Below, in pieces: positions 34,652-47,200 of a stretch of DNA of 64,000 bases. The first letter of the stretch is position 1. Each line of letters starts with the position of its first letter. A program made the position numbers and the translations under genes. The stretch covers positions 12,431,501 through 12,495,500 of the forward strand of contig NC_092580.1 in NCBI RefSeq assembly GCF_037975245.1, read 5' to 3'. This DNA comes from Apostichopus japonicus. Taxonomy: Eukaryota; Echinodermata; Holothuroidea; Aspidochirotida; Stichopodidae. The notes beneath the pieces were generated by a model. The model was not told the origin of the DNA and did no database searches. It saw nothing but the letters and a program-made list of their open reading frames with translations.

Positions 34652-35133
34652 ATGGCGGCTCCCACGAGCGCTAGTCAGTCTCCGACACACGGAAATCTAC
34701 AGTGCTCAGTGCACATTGAATCTGTAAAATTTGAAGCAGTCGAGGCACTGACGAATAAACGATGGACTAAAGTTACTTCCTGCGCTAAAGATTGGCTTAA
34801 TCTCAGCGGCGGAGACAGTGATATCGCCGTACTACTGATTACTCCATGGCCTACTACGATCAAGCGTGTGTTCAACAGCATAGTATGATGGGGTTCCACG
34901 ATAAGTGTTAAAGGCGGTTCATTGATAGCAAGCACATTGCTGCAAGAAAACGGACAGTTCCAAAGGAGACTCCATATGATTTTAAACGAAGAATTGACGG
35001 AAAAGATCGAGGAAACCAAGCAGAAGCTCTGGTGTATTGCCTGTTCAATTTATTATATGTGGGAAAAGAAACAATACATTACTCGGCGTTGCAAACGGAT
35101 GCAGGACAAGCTGCAGCAGGCAGAGACTTTCGA
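34652..35133 (+). pseudogene. Relic exon 1 of a transposon-linked gene
   Basis: It starts MAAPTSASQSPTHGN and carries the pattern W-T-K-V-x-S-C-A-x-x-W-L-x-L-x-G-G-D-S-D-I-A. After a frame change it gives GFHDKC, a stop, and RRFIDSKHIAARKR. The layout matches N-terminal domains of uncharacterised transposon-linked invertebrate proteins that I recall, in which a YHxxCYxRF box follows a W..C..W box. One frameshift and one stop show it is dead. A GTAAG donor follows at about 35139. Confidence 0.5.
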
Positions 35134-35811
35134 TGGAGGTAAGCCTAAGCATACTACACGACTCTACTTGTACTTCTGTGGCATAGTTGAAGTGTTAAGA
35201 GAAGTTGCATAATGCAAGATCAGTAGCTCTTGAGGGATAGAATCCAAGTCAAAGGGCACAGTGTTGGACCTGAAAATAATATAATTAGTGGCATGGTCAT
35301 CTGATTTGTTTTGTTATAAGGTGGTAGGAATGGAAATTTGTTTCAAATTCTCCATCTGGGGCACTAGCCTAAGTGTTAAATACAGGCTTCATAGTTTTCT
35401 ACTGTGGCCCTTTATTTGAATGATAGAGATATTATATTAGTTAGAAAAATAAGTGTAACAAAGGTGCAATAAGGTTAGGTTTGCAAGGTCTTATTGTCAG
35501 CCTGTCTAGCTTTACCAAAATGAACAAGTATCTGTCTCCTTTATTATTAGTAACAGATATAATCTACCATTGTATAATTTAAACCATAACATTAAGAGAT
35601 AATGTACTGTACTGTCAAAAAAAGCCTGTTTTAATTCTTTTTTGCATGACACTGGTTTGCAAAATTTGAATGTGTCTTTGTTTGTCCATAGAAGATGAGC
35701 ATATCACATGGTAAATAAATAAAATTGTCTTAGTTCTTATTTGTTCAAACTTACATTTTGATGAACAGAAAATGCAAAACAATTTGCTTTTTTTATTTCA
35801 TTTTATTAAAG

Positions 35812-35969
35812 TATTGCTTCGACAAGCAGCAGAGCGGAAAAAAGATGAGCCCAGATTTTATGAATATTTAGAGGAAAAGACCGTGTTGCCATTGAAGTGA
35901 GGTACCACTCTCTATGTTGAAGAAACTAGATACAATTCTTGGCAAGGAAGACATACAGATCTTGAAAGG
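35812..35969 (+). pseudogene. Relic exon 2 of the same gene
   Basis: It follows TTTTATTAAAG and precedes GTAAAG. It reads LLRQAAERKKDEPRFYEYLE and, in a shifted frame, VRYHSLC, stop, RN. This is the AA-x-x-KKDE / RYHxxCYRxY signature of the same protein type, with stops in place of key Tyr residues. Confidence 0.45.
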
Positions 35970-36209
35970 TAAAGTACTCTCATCAATGTGTGGTTCATTG
36001 AGTGTTCAGGGGTGGATCTAGGACTTTTGGAATATGGGGGTTCTCCCCCAAGGAAAATTAAAAAAATTCTCTAAACACTTTGAGATGCAATATCAGGTTA
36101 ATCTTTCCATTGAAATTAATAAAGTAATTTGCAACATATTTCTAGCTGAATTGTAATTATATTGGTACCCCATCATAAAATGTGAGACTCAAAAATATCC
36201 AATTTCATG

Positions 36210-36603
36210 GTACAAGGTGTTCTGTTCATCTCCTCCTCAGAGCAGAGTTTACCACCAACAAAAGATGCTCTGATCCAGCATGTTAAGCTCTGCACCAACC
36301 AGGCTGCTATTCACAGTAGGGCATTGCAGCAAAGGATTGATGCACTCTCACCAGAGGGACATGGATGGAACTTGAAAATGATGACCTTATAATCACTTGG
36401 ATGACGAAGCCACCTGACCCAGATGTTTTGCTTCAGTGTGTCAGCAGTAGCTGTAGAGTCGGCAAATGTCTTAAAGGAAGATGTTCCTGAATGAATGCAC
36501 AACTACTGTGTACAGACCTATGTAAATATAGAAATTGCAGCAACTTCCAAGAAGATGTTGAGATTGTTGATGCAGGGGAAGATGATTTGGAGGATGAACT
36601 GTG
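36210..36603 (+). pseudogene. Relic 3' exon(s), Cys-rich C-terminus
   Basis: It contains SLPPTKDALIQHVKLCTNQA and ALQQRIDALSPEGHGW, then MTKPPDPDVLLQCVSSSC, a stop, and CTDLCKYRNCSNFQEDVEI. The order LPPTxDAL..H, SPxGxGW, Cys-cluster and acidic tail is typical of the C-terminal part of such proteins. In-frame stops show it is inactive, and the central part is missing. Confidence 0.5.
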
Positions 36604-36915
36604 ATGGTGTTAAATCTTGATATCTTAGTCTGAAATTTTAATCAAGTTTGAATTTTGTGAAGAGGGTTAACTTTTTCAAAGTCATGTTGTCATTATTTTG
36701 TTCCCCAGAGTTTAAAGGAACCAGAAAACATGATCTTATTCATATATTCATTTTAGCTATTAGTAGTTTTATGTAGATTACCCTACCTACAGTACCAGAC
36801 ACCTTATGATAAATATTCACATTTTCTTCAAATCACACTTTTTTTGCTGAGAGGGGAGGCGGGAGGAGGGTGTTATTGGCATGCTTTACCTCTTGCATAT
36901 TCACAACTACATTTA

Positions 36916-36950
36916 CTGATGATGATGACGCAAATACCGCGTCCTGAAAC
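36916..36950 (+). ncRNA. Hammerhead-like core in Penelope-type sequence
   Basis: CTGATGA is followed by an imperfect GACGC/GCGTC hairpin and then an intact GAAAC box. This is the best of three such cores in the window. Stems I and III are not clear, so self-cleavage is unproven. Confidence 0.3.
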
Positions 36951-38476
36951 CAGTCAGAGGTTTATATACTGTTGTTGGGGAACCATCGCCCCTGACCCTG
37001 TTCCAATATCACGGTTATTTATTGTTTTGCCATAACATTTTGTTACCTGTTTTATTCATATTGTTAACACGTTTTGTCCATTTGTTCAAGTTTTGACTGA
37101 AGGATATTCAAGTCTTTAGTGACTTTTATTTCATCTAATTATCTTCACCTCTACTACGGAATGGACTTTCCCTTTCCAATACCATATCTGACTTCCATGC
37201 AGTGAATTGAAGTGGATCCTGTTATAACTAGTATAACTGTCCTTGGATGAACTTTTAATCACTTATTAATTCCTCGCCGCGCCTTTTGATGAAGAACCTG
37301 TATCTTGAATCATCGCAAAGGCCCAGCTCTACTACACCATTGAGTGTATCGACCCAGTCTTAATAGATACATTATTTCTTTCTATCTGGGGCTTAAGTTA
37401 ACTGTCTTCGTTATTCACTTATTTGTACCATTCACCTTTATTATTCATATTATTTGTAGAATATAGAACTATTATTATTCAAAATACCATTCGAAACCTT
37501 GTCGATCTTTTCTTTTATACGTTAACTCCCTTGGAAACACTTTTTGCAGGAATACGCATTATAAACATGTAGTTTCCGTAACATGGAGAAAGTACCTAGT
37601 TTTGCAGAAGACAGTAGAAAGAGTACTAAGGTAACAGATATATACCGACTAACTTTATTTCACATCTACGATATGCCATGATGTCTTAGTGTGCCAACTT
37701 ATATATTGATTTCTACAAAAGAAATAACTCACTGGTCTTGGGGCATTGGCACATCTCACTGTAACTAGGGATTTAGCTACATGTAAAGTAGAGGGGGAGG
37801 GAGTCACATTTGTAAGACAGTTTGGATGGGGAGTGTAACAATTATGGAGAGGAACTTTTCATTATATGTGTATATTTACGCATACATGCACAGACGAAAT
37901 GCATTCATAACATAGGGGGAAAATCTAAAAATATTTGATTTATTACAAAGCATTATATCTGAGTTTATTAAAAGCGATACATTTTTATAATTAAAACCCT
38001 TAAGTTATAATGTGCAAAAATTGTATTTCAAAGTTGAAAATGTGATTTTTTACCATTTTGGCGAAAATGGAGGGGGGGGGAGGGCACAACTTGTAATGCC
38101 TGAAAACAACCCTCACTGACCCTTAGACCAGAATCCTCTTCCACCATTCTTGTAACCCTGACCCAACTATTATACAAAAAAAAAATATATGAGTCGTAAT
38201 TAAACATATAAGAAAAGAGTGGTATGTATGCACCACTGTACCAAATCTAACGTTAGCACATGTGTTCCTAATACATAGCATCGTAGCACGTAATGTCTAC
38301 ATAACATACCCAATTTCAAGGGTGCGTTACAAAAATACTGCAGGAAATTTTTTGGAGAACTTTTGATATGTTTGTGATGCATTAAACTACCCAAAAATGC
38401 ATTAAAAGTCTAGACCCGGTGTTGCTGGAACGAAACTGATTTTACAGCCACATTTTGAGCTTCAGCTGATGGCCTA

Positions 38477-38928
38477 TAAGTTGCATTGATGGAATTAGAA
38501 CCAAATGAACCATGACTAGACAGAAAAACATCATATATAGGCAAACAAATTAGTGAATTCTTCAGAAATACTAGCTTTCACGACAAGGTCACCTTAAACA
38601 AATGGTAGTTCAGAACACCCCCTCCCCCTAATTAAGCACAAAATGCATGAAATTAATCATTCCAATGCTTGACTATGTTTGGTAATTTTCATGCAAAGGA
38701 AGTCAAAGATGGCTACAACACAGAATGCATGAGATAATGAATTTCAATGTGTGACAGTTTGTTAGGTGATTCTTTTTTCATCCAAAATGATGTTAACTAT
38801 GGTTACAATACTGAATGCAAATGTCACATATTTTTAGAAAAATCCCTGTTAATCCATTGGAGTTAGCAATGCAAAAACAACTCCAGTCATCAAAATGTTC
38901 CAATGAACATGAAGATGTATGTATGTAT
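38477..38928. other. Spacer between TIR element and SINE
   Basis: Two loosely similar halves (around 38645-38745 and 38750-38825) share GAATGCA and AATGATG/AATTTCAATG words. This may be an old duplication. No gene seen. Confidence 0.35.
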
Positions 38929-39166
38929 GTATGTATATGTGATCTTCCCGCAAGCAGGAACTCGCGAAAGAAGCCATGGAGGCTTATAGACTCGCAAGCT
39001 GACCGAAGCCAATCTCTCGGCACACATCCATTTAACGTCCATGTCGGGAAGTTGTTATTGAACAACACCCGTGCCAGACGACACACCTTGCTGTCGGCGG
39101 GGAATCGAACCGGGGATCTCACGACTGGGAGACGCCGGCGTTAACCACTAGGCTATACACTCCGCC
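38929..39166 (-). mobile_element. tRNA-derived SINE
   Basis: Read on the minus strand from 39166 it starts GGCGGAGTGTATAGCCTAGT (A-box region TAGCCTAGTGG) and about 50 nt in has GGTTCGATTCC, a perfect B box. This gives an internal RNA polymerase III promoter. A tRNA-unrelated body follows, and the element ends in a (CATA)n tail at about 38920-38940. The head does not close into a full tRNA, so it is a SINE rather than a tRNA gene. Confidence 0.82.
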
Positions 39167-39212
39167 TTGATTAACATTAGATTAACATTAGATTAACATT
39201 AGATTAGATTAA
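39167..39212. repeat. Short tandem repeat ATTAACATTAG
   Basis: Four imperfect copies of an 11-bp unit abut the head of the SINE. Confidence 0.75.
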
Positions 39213-40439
39213 CATTAGATTATTTGATTACAATAATTCAATACAATTCAATATAATAATTTAAATTTTAGAATGAAGACAACTTTACTGGCGATAATTA
39301 GCTTCAGTGGCAATGTGTCTCAACACAACACATGCAGACACTAAATATGATTAAGAGATGAGAGCCAAAATAAGTAGCATACAATAGGGCATCGATTATT
39401 GGTTGAATTGAATTGACCGATTTGGTTTCTTGAAGTTTCAATGAAACTCCAATGAAATATGTTTCAACCTGTTTTGACTTAAATGATAAAAACAGCAGGA
39501 GCATCTACTGCTTGTCTATTGTATAAACTTGTTTCTTGATGAATGTTGTGAGTAATGACAGTCAGTTGGAGTTGACTGTCATTCAACAACTTGCTAACCC
39601 ATTTTTTCTATTTTTTTTTTAAAGTTATATTTTTATTCCAGCGTGGCATATTCATGACACTATTAAGAAGGGAAAATAGCCGAGTTCTCTAAGACAAAGG
39701 TGTTGTATAAATATTGTGTATTGAACACAGAGTAAATTTAAATGAAAAATTCTTTGTAGAAAATTGGCAATGAACGGTGACATAACAACAAGAGAACAGC
39801 TAGAGTAGAAAGGATTTATTCTCTGAAAGTGGAAAGATTATCCTAATGATCAGACATACACATTTTAATGAATCACTCATGGTACAATGTTTCCAATGTG
39901 CATATCATGTAACAACAATGTATCAATCATGTGTGTTATAAAAGATGAAAGACTGAGCTGATTAGAATAGCTTGTGAAATTTACTTTAATTATTATTTGA
40001 GATTCTTCCAAATGAGCATCACATTCACAGTAGACTGTCAATATTGCATTCATAAAACATGAAAGTTTGTACTGATTAGAGATAAAATTTCACATTAATG
40101 AATCAATGGTGGTAAAGTGATAGAAATAAACAGTGTTTTAAACAGCAGTGGAAGTGGTTCTTGATTTCTTATTGTCGAGTAAGCTGAGATACAGCCAAGG
40201 TCTTTGAACAGAATGGGCAGAATCTCTGTGGACATCCTTGTCTTTTCTGAGGAGGTTTATAAGCTGTAAATTAGAAGTAAAAGAAATGACAAATTGCACT
40301 TAAACCATGGTTGCAAAACCATTGGTAACACTCACGGGCACCACACACTGCCCAATTACGTTCACTGTACACAGAGCCTATTATTAGCGATATAGACATT
40401 GATAACTTCTTTAATTAAAAACAAATTTAGATGAAGACA
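39213..40439. other. Intergenic, nothing recognised
   Basis: AT-rich with no protein-like reading frame and no repeat structure that I can define. Confidence 0.45.
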
Positions 40440-43400
40440 CTATCACAATTTGTCATTGCTTCACTACGTACCAGGGGTTGAGTAAGGGTAAATGTAGGAA
40501 TTGAACAGAAAAAGAGAGGGTTCTTTAATGTGGGCTAAAATAGTACATAAATGAAATATCTAGTACTGCTACCTTTAACCTTAAAGTACAGGCTAGCCAG
40601 AGCAATGAAGGTCAGGGTGACCAAGACCAACCCTGCCCCACCCTCCTTAGTTTCATGACAGAAGATAATTGATATATGTTTCACAGCCCTCAACCAATGA
40701 TTCTCCCCATTGCAAACAGGGTAAAAAGGGTCTACATGTTAAAGGTATGCTGTATTGACCACAAATATGTAAGATTTTCAAATATGGTCAACTGCACATG
40801 GTCAAACTTCTTATACTCTTCATATTACCATCCTGAAGGTATTTCAGCCATCATTTTACCATCTTGTTTGCTTATTTGGAATTATGGGGAAATTTAGAGA
40901 TTAAATGCCTCCAGGAAAGAGCAGTTTGAAATCTTATAGCAATTATAGCGTCCTATAGTTTGGGGCCTATACACCTTTAACCTCTACACATTGAGTGTTT
41001 TAGTAACAAAATCAGGCAATCAATAAAAGAGGCAGCCCTCAATGTAAGTTTGCATTGGTTATGCATATCAGGGGGGGGGGGGAGAAGGGGTAAGGGTAGA
41101 GATCAAAGAAAAGGGGACGTAAATATTTTAGGTTGGGGTAACGTAAGTTCATATAGGCAAAGGTATTAGCAATGATGTGTATAGGAATACCACCTTTGAC
41201 ATTAATTAAGGGCAGAGATATATGGAAGGGGGGGGGAGGGGTTGAGGCAGAGCGTGAAAAAGTTGGAAGCAACATCAGGACCGCCAACAGTTATACCCTT
41301 AGCTTCCAGATGGAAGCCAGCAGGTTTGTAAACATTCCGGGCCCCTCCCACAAAATTCCCAAGGGACCATTGCAAATATGGTTAAATAGGGTCTAGATGC
41401 AACCTCTACACATTGACTTTTTTCAGATCTAACAAGATTAGGCAATCAATAAGGGTGGGAGATATCAATGAAATTCTGCATTGATTCTATGTCAGGGGTG
41501 GACGAGGGGTCAGGGTAGAGATGTTCTGAGCGGAAAGGTGAAGTTTTGGAATGGGGCTACATATACAACATGAAATACGTACCCATGACTACTACCTAAT
41601 TTGAAAAGTTATTTGATTGTACAAGTCAGGCAGAGAAAATGGTAGAGTGAGGCAATTAGCTTAGCCAGAGGGGGAAGGGGAAGGCAGAATGTCCCTCTCT
41701 CCCCCCCCCCCCTTAGCCTCAAAAAATAATGTGGAAATCAAGTCAGGACCGCCAAGAATTCGACCCTTAGCTTCCAGATGGAAGCCCCCAATAATTCCCA
41801 ATAATAAGGCGGTGGGTCAAGGGCGGCGGAACCGGGGGGGGCACAGGGGGCACGTGCCCCCCCACTTTTCCTCAGGTTAAAAATGTGCCCTTTTTCTACA
41901 TAAAAATTGAGGTGTCTCAAGTTAGCAATTAGAGGCCAGGGAACCAGAATGAACACTCGGGAAGGGCCGTTTCCGGCCATCTGAGGGGTTTGTAAAACCA
42001 AAAATTTTCTTGTACGCTCCGCGCCAACCGGTGGTGGCGCTCCGCCCAGATAGTCGTGCATACAACTTTGCAAATCCTGGCTAAGCCCTGACTTTTAATG
42101 AATTTCTGTGGGTCAAACTCAAAGCTATTTCGAATGGAAAAAAATTGTTAAGACATTAACAAGAAATAAACTCTAATTCGGAAGATTCCTACATTAGCAA
42201 CTAGCATGATTTCACCTCATTTTGTCTCAAAAGAAAACTTGTTCCTTGTTTCCCAATTTGCACATTGGATATCGCAGTGCTATATGCATATTTTCCTTGA
42301 GGGGGGGGGGGGGGGCGTTGATGGAGTGATGTGTATACGCAAATAAGATAATACAATAAGAGTTATAAAGGGTACTAAATATAAGGCTGCATCAGTCCAA
42401 TCGAATTTCTGCAAAGTGCCCTTTGATGTCGGTGCCCCCCCCAGATTAAAAGTGCTTCCGCCGCCCTTGGGGTGGGTGAAGGCAGAGCATCCACAGGGAA
42501 AAATATAAAATAAAGTCAGGGCCACAAAGAAGTCTACCCTTAGGTTCCAGGTGAAAGCCAGCTGGGAGTATTATACTTCATAGCCTCCAATGATTCCCCC
42601 AATTGCAAATATAGATAAATGGGGTCAATGTTAACCTCTACACATTGAACATTGCAGTCTTAAAATTAGAGAATCAATACAGGATGCACCTCTCAATTTG
42701 ATTTTGTATTGGTTCACAGTTTACCAGGGGAGGAGTGGTAAGGATAGAGATTAAAGAGGGGCTGCATTTCACAGCCCGCAATGACCCCCCCCCCCATTGC
42801 AAACGGGGATAAATGGGTTCTATGTTAACCTCTACACATTGAGTATTGCAGTATCAAAATGAGACAATCAATAAAGGAAGCAGCTCTCAATTTGATTTTG
42901 CATTGGCTCACTGCATATCAGGGTATGGAGAAGGGTGTAAGGGTAGAGATTAAAGAAAAAACCTGACAAAGATATTTAGGAGAGGGTTAACATTATCACA
43001 TATAGGCAAAGGTATATAAGAGAGGTATGTCTAAGACACTACCATGAAATTAAATCGGTTTGACAGAAAAGACAAAAAAAGTAGTACCCGGATATATCCT
43101 GTAGCTCAAACAAGGGGAGGGGTACAAAAGGGGGGGGGATAAATCATGACCACCAAGAAGTCTACCCTTGGCTTCCAGATGAAAGCCAGCTGGGGGAACA
43201 TTTCATAGCCCACAATGAATACTTGCAGCCCATTGCAAATATGGATAATGCTAATCTCTAAATAAATTGAATTTCATTAGTAATTTAATAAGGCAATCTA
43301 TAAGGGAGGAAGCTTTCAATGTAATCTTGCATTGGGTCTGCACAAGAGGTTTGGAGGAGGGGTAGGGTAGAGATTGAAGAGAAAAGGGGAGATGTTTTGG

Positions 43401-43715
43401 TGTGGGGAAACATTGTTAAGTATACATGCTATAGTAATAGTGAAATTTCCACCTCAGCTACTTTTGACCTTGATGCAAAGGTTATCCAGAGCAATGGAGG
43501 ACAAGGCATCCCCCATCCCCTTGCCATTTGTTGCAAAACAGAAGCCAAGGGATAATTTTTCACAGCCCCCAATGTGTTTCCCTATTGCAAACGAGGTAGA
43601 AAAGGGTAAATGTTAACATCTATACATCCAGTATCGCCAGCAGAAACAAAATTAGGCAACCAACAAAGGAGGCAGCTCTCAATGTGATTTTAAAGGGGTG
43701 GAGTGAGTATTCTTA
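40440..43715. repeat. Degenerate tandem array, unit about 0.2-0.45 kb
   Basis: A block recurs at least six times: AACCTCTACACATTGA, then GGCAATCAATAA, then TCAATxTGATTTTGCATTGG, then a G-rich run with GGTAAGGGTAGAGATTAAAG, then CAGCCxxCAATGA and CCCATTGCAAA. Spacing is irregular (about 200-430 bp) and poly-G tracts vary. The hAT-type element at 41818-42469 interrupts it. Nothing coding. Confidence 0.7.
41818..42469. mobile_element. hAT-type non-autonomous element, 652 bp, inside the array
   Basis: The ends CAAGGGCGGCGGAA and its near inverse TTCCGCCGCCCTTG are flanked by CGGTGGGT (41810-41817) and GGGTGGGT (42470-42477), seven of eight bases equal. The middle (about 42000-42060: TTGTACGCTCCGCGCCAAC and GGTGGCGCT) is related to the MITEs at 12.4 and 13.0 kb. 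An internal TCCTGGCTAAGCCCTG looks like another hAT terminus. The element is therefore a mosaic or a nested pair. Confidence 0.78.
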
Positions 43716-43987
43716 CTGGGCATAAAACAATTTCTAAAAAGTTATTGAATGAAATTAACAAAAATTTACAGATGTTAGATGTACACTATGAACATGAAGA
43801 TTATGCACTAGAAAATCCCAAATGAATGTATGAAAGGCAATAGGATGTATTCAGTGGTTTTAAACATTGGATTCTAGGCAGTACTCTATTTGCCATTTTC
43901 TAATTTATTTGGTATTGACTTGTCAGCTTTAGCAGTTTAGGATATATTATTCCTTTGAACATTTCATCATGGGACTGGTTTAAGTTT

Positions 43988-44549
43988 AAAAGAATAGTCC
44001 AGGTCAAATTTCCTTTTTGCTATGTGAAAGAGGAACATAATCTATTAGCATTCTATTGAATTTTGCATTCAATTCCTATGTACTATTTTTGAGATATTGA
44101 CAGTTCAAGTTATCTGATATTCTACCAAATGTGAACTTGAAGCAAACAGGTGTGATGTCATAGTTGCCCACCTGACAAATAATGGTTTGTTTTTCTTTAT
44201 TTTTCAGTCTATTGATTTGACTTTGGATTGGATAAGGTTACTAGTTTGTCTAGAGGGGATGTAAAGTTGATAAAATACCAATACCTATGGTATTCACATT
44301 ATGGATGCATCCAACTGTGGAGTATAAAATTAGACGTAAATTTTAAAGGAAAACGAAACATTATGTATCAGTGTGCAACAATGATGTCACACCTGTTTGC
44401 TCCAAGTTCACTTTTGGTACGAAAGGTAGTGACTTCAACTGTCAATATCTCAAAAAGGTACATATGAATTGAATGCAAATTTCACCAGAATGATTAGATT
44501 ATGTTCCTTTTTAACATATCAAAAAGAAATTCTGGAATGGAATAATATA
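43988..44549. mobile_element. Fold-back MITE, about 560 bp, arms about 200 bp
   Basis: The left arm (about 43990-44195) and right arm (about 44350-44549) are inverted copies. They share AGGAACATAATCTA, TTTGCATTCAATTC, GAGATATTGACAGTT and AGCAAACAGGTGTGA. The short middle holds no gene. I could not fix the exact ends or target duplication. Confidence 0.75.
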
Positions 44550-46119
44550 TGAAGCAAACATGTATGAGGTATTACACATTATATCAATGTCAACATTAAG
44601 TTTGTTTAAGGTGATCCTAACAGGTTTAGTTCATGCACTATCCTATTTGCTCAATTGACACATGCAAAGTGACTGTTGAGGTACTTAACAGCACTTTGGT
44701 AACTTCTCTAGGAGTACTATTGAACATTACCAGATAGAACATAACATAAAGGAATCTTAACAACTAAAAACTACTCCAATGTTGTTTTTTACCTTGGGAA
44801 ATTTGTATTTACTTGTGCATCATTAATTTGAGCTTGTGTGCATAATATAACATGACACAAAACCTAACAATTTTGCAAGAACATTAGGATGTGTAGCAAT
44901 TGAGATGTGAGATGCAAACATCTCCCATGATCACAGAAACTACAATCAATTTACAAATTGTATCATCCGCACTTACTGGCCCCATATATTAAGCATGTTA
45001 TCACTTACAAAGCTTAGGAGATTACATACTAGCTGTAGACAATAGTAGTGGGAAAAAAGCTCTGACTTAATTCAAATTAGCCTAGAAATACACAATCCTT
45101 CCAATGTGTTTCACTAGTACTGTATGTGTTCTCCTGGTACCGTTCAGTTTGTAAAGACTATGAAAATAAAAATTCTGAGAGGCTCAGATCATTGTCCAGC
45201 TTGGCTTGAGCCATATTTCATTTCATTTCATTTATTTTGTTGTATCACGACATAAGTATGACATGTAACATGGCAGGAGATAAGAAACAAAACTTGTGAA
45301 AGGAAGTGTACTAAAAAACCTATGATAGGGCTTGTCTGGCAGTGACACTCCCTGAAAAAATACAGAACTTTACAATTAGAATACAGAACAAAAAACAAAC
45401 AGAACCACCCCTCCCCCCGCCCCCTTACCCCCTCGGTGTACTCTTTTGTAACATGACCTTTTAATGCTGCACCTATGGGGTAAATCACTGCTGAAGATAA
45501 ACAATTGAGTTCACATTAGAACAACAGGGCAATTGTGGCTAATGAGTTGAGGCATATATCAAAGTAAAGGAGACTTTATCTTTAGAGGGCCTCTGTGTAG
45601 ACTATACTACCTATAATACGTGTTTGTGCCAAAGTGTGCTGAACACATCTTCGCCTGCAGATGGTGGGAAACCCAGAGTGCGAGAAAGTCTCTGCGGGTG
45701 CAACTTACAAAAATAATCTAAAGCCTGCAACACTTTTCGTCGGTTTGATGACTGGGAAACGCAAAGAAACTGGAATTTTGATTCCTACTACACAATTCGT
45801 TGGCACTTTGATTTTAACAGTATGACAGAGTGTCGTATTGGCGTAGTGTTAGTGCTGCAGTGAATAGCTTGATTGAAAGTTTTCCTCAACCGACTCCTCA
45901 CATGTATGTCACAGGCTGACCTGATGTCATGTGAGCACTTAGGAACTGTTGCAAAAAGAGCAAACTCCTTGTCCAAAAGTGCTAGGTTTGATCAATTTTT
46001 ACCGATTCCCAAAAGATAATAAAACAATGTGCCATACATCTATGGAAAGGTACAAGTGTAAATATTCAATGTAACATAGATTTGAACGGATTAGAGGATG
46101 TTGAAAACCACCAGCTATG
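44550..46119. other. Intergenic with a probable LINE 3' tail
   Basis: Around 45205-45360 the minus strand has GGGAGTGTCACTGCCAGACA and then ends in ACAACAAAATAAATGAAATG repeats. This resembles the 3' end of a LINE with an (ATGAA)n-like tail. The rest shows nothing that I can support. Confidence 0.4.
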
Positions 46120-46203
46120 CCTTTTAAAGAACAAAGACAAGCCTATCTAATACATAGAATCTTTTGGCATCGGCTAAGAAGAGACAAAGAACATGATACT
46201 AAC

Positions 46204-47200
46204 TTCTCTGGCGCTTTGACTATCTCCAGAAAAGGTAGATTGCAAGCCTCCACCAGTTGAGGTACGACTTCAGTGACTGAGACAGCGTCCGTTCTTCCTT
46301 TGTTACCTGACACTCCGGGTGGTTTTGCAATCACGAGTAAACCATCTGCAGATATCAATTCATAAATCAAAACATTTAAGTAAAACAATTAAGAAGGTAT
46401 ATCAATACATATATCAATGGGGACATTAAATGGCAGTCCCCAACAGGAATGCCTGCCTCATAATTCTCTTCAAAATATAAAGGCGTGATGTCTATGCTAG
46501 TATTTGTACCCGATCATCTCATGGATAGTGTTTCAAATGAGTTTCTGCTGGCTTTATAAACCTTTGGATTCACTAAACTAATTCTTTGATATACTCTCTC
46601 ATTTACTTCTGATGCAGTCTACAGTGTACTACAAGTACAAGCTGAACACTAGCAGTCTCAGGCATGTTTATATGATTTGTGAGTCACATTTTTCTTTGTC
46701 ACTAAATAAATAAAAACTGTGTTTCAAAGAAAATTCTTCCTCACTCACATTATACTAATACAATTGTAATGAATAGAGATTACAGAAGCTACGCTCATAC
46801 AGATAGTTAGCACCCAACATCTTTGGAGATGTGAGGAAGAAATGGGAGGAAATGACGGGTGGGGCATGAAATGGAATTCTTGAAATACAATCATAAAAAA
46901 AATACATTTTCAACAAAACCAATAAAGAGTAATGGGAAGGAAAGGAAACAGATGTCAAACCTTAATGAGAACAATGTTTGACTTTCAGATCTTTAACAAC
47001 TCTTCTTTATTCTCAGGTCATTTAGTGTTGGACTGGTCAACATGGATAAGAGATTCTCGCTGAACTTGTTTAGACTTTGATGAATCCCTGTCCTTGCAGC
47101 GTTGAATCTTCCATGCAAATCTTATCTCAGACTTCTGCCATGATTCCTCCAGTTGGACATGCAGTAATCTGCTGCAGCATTGACCCAGCCTCACACTCAT
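46204..47200 (-). pseudogene. RPUSD3-like exons 1-2, pseudogene copy
   Basis: Exon 2 (46204-46345) keeps its length, acceptor and donor with a few amino-acid changes (for example VSVNTG to VSGNKG). Exon 1 (from ATG at 47200) has TTA changed to TGA after QSNTK, a second TGA further on and a 1-nt deletion before the old donor. With no downstream exons in the copied segment, it cannot make the protein. Confidence 0.88.

Larger units (their letters stand above)
34348..38476. mobile_element. 4.1-kb TIR element with 3-bp TSD (TAA), degenerate
   Basis: The left end TAGGCCATCAGCTGAAG and its exact inverse at 38460-38476 are flanked by TAA on both sides. Beyond the 17 perfect bases the arms stay similar for about 60 nt, sharing TTTCGTTCCAGCAAC and CGGGTCTA. 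The interior holds relics of a multi-exon gene, a possible truncated hAT end (36009, CAGGGGTGGATCTAGG) and a Penelope-like piece (about 36.9-37.5 kb). The 3-bp TWA duplication suits PIF/Harbinger or possibly Academ; I could not identify the transposase. Confidence 0.7.

Noticed and set aside
39100-39166. A tRNA gene
   Set aside because: A and B boxes are present, but the acceptor and anticodon arms do not close and a SINE body with a CATA tail follows.
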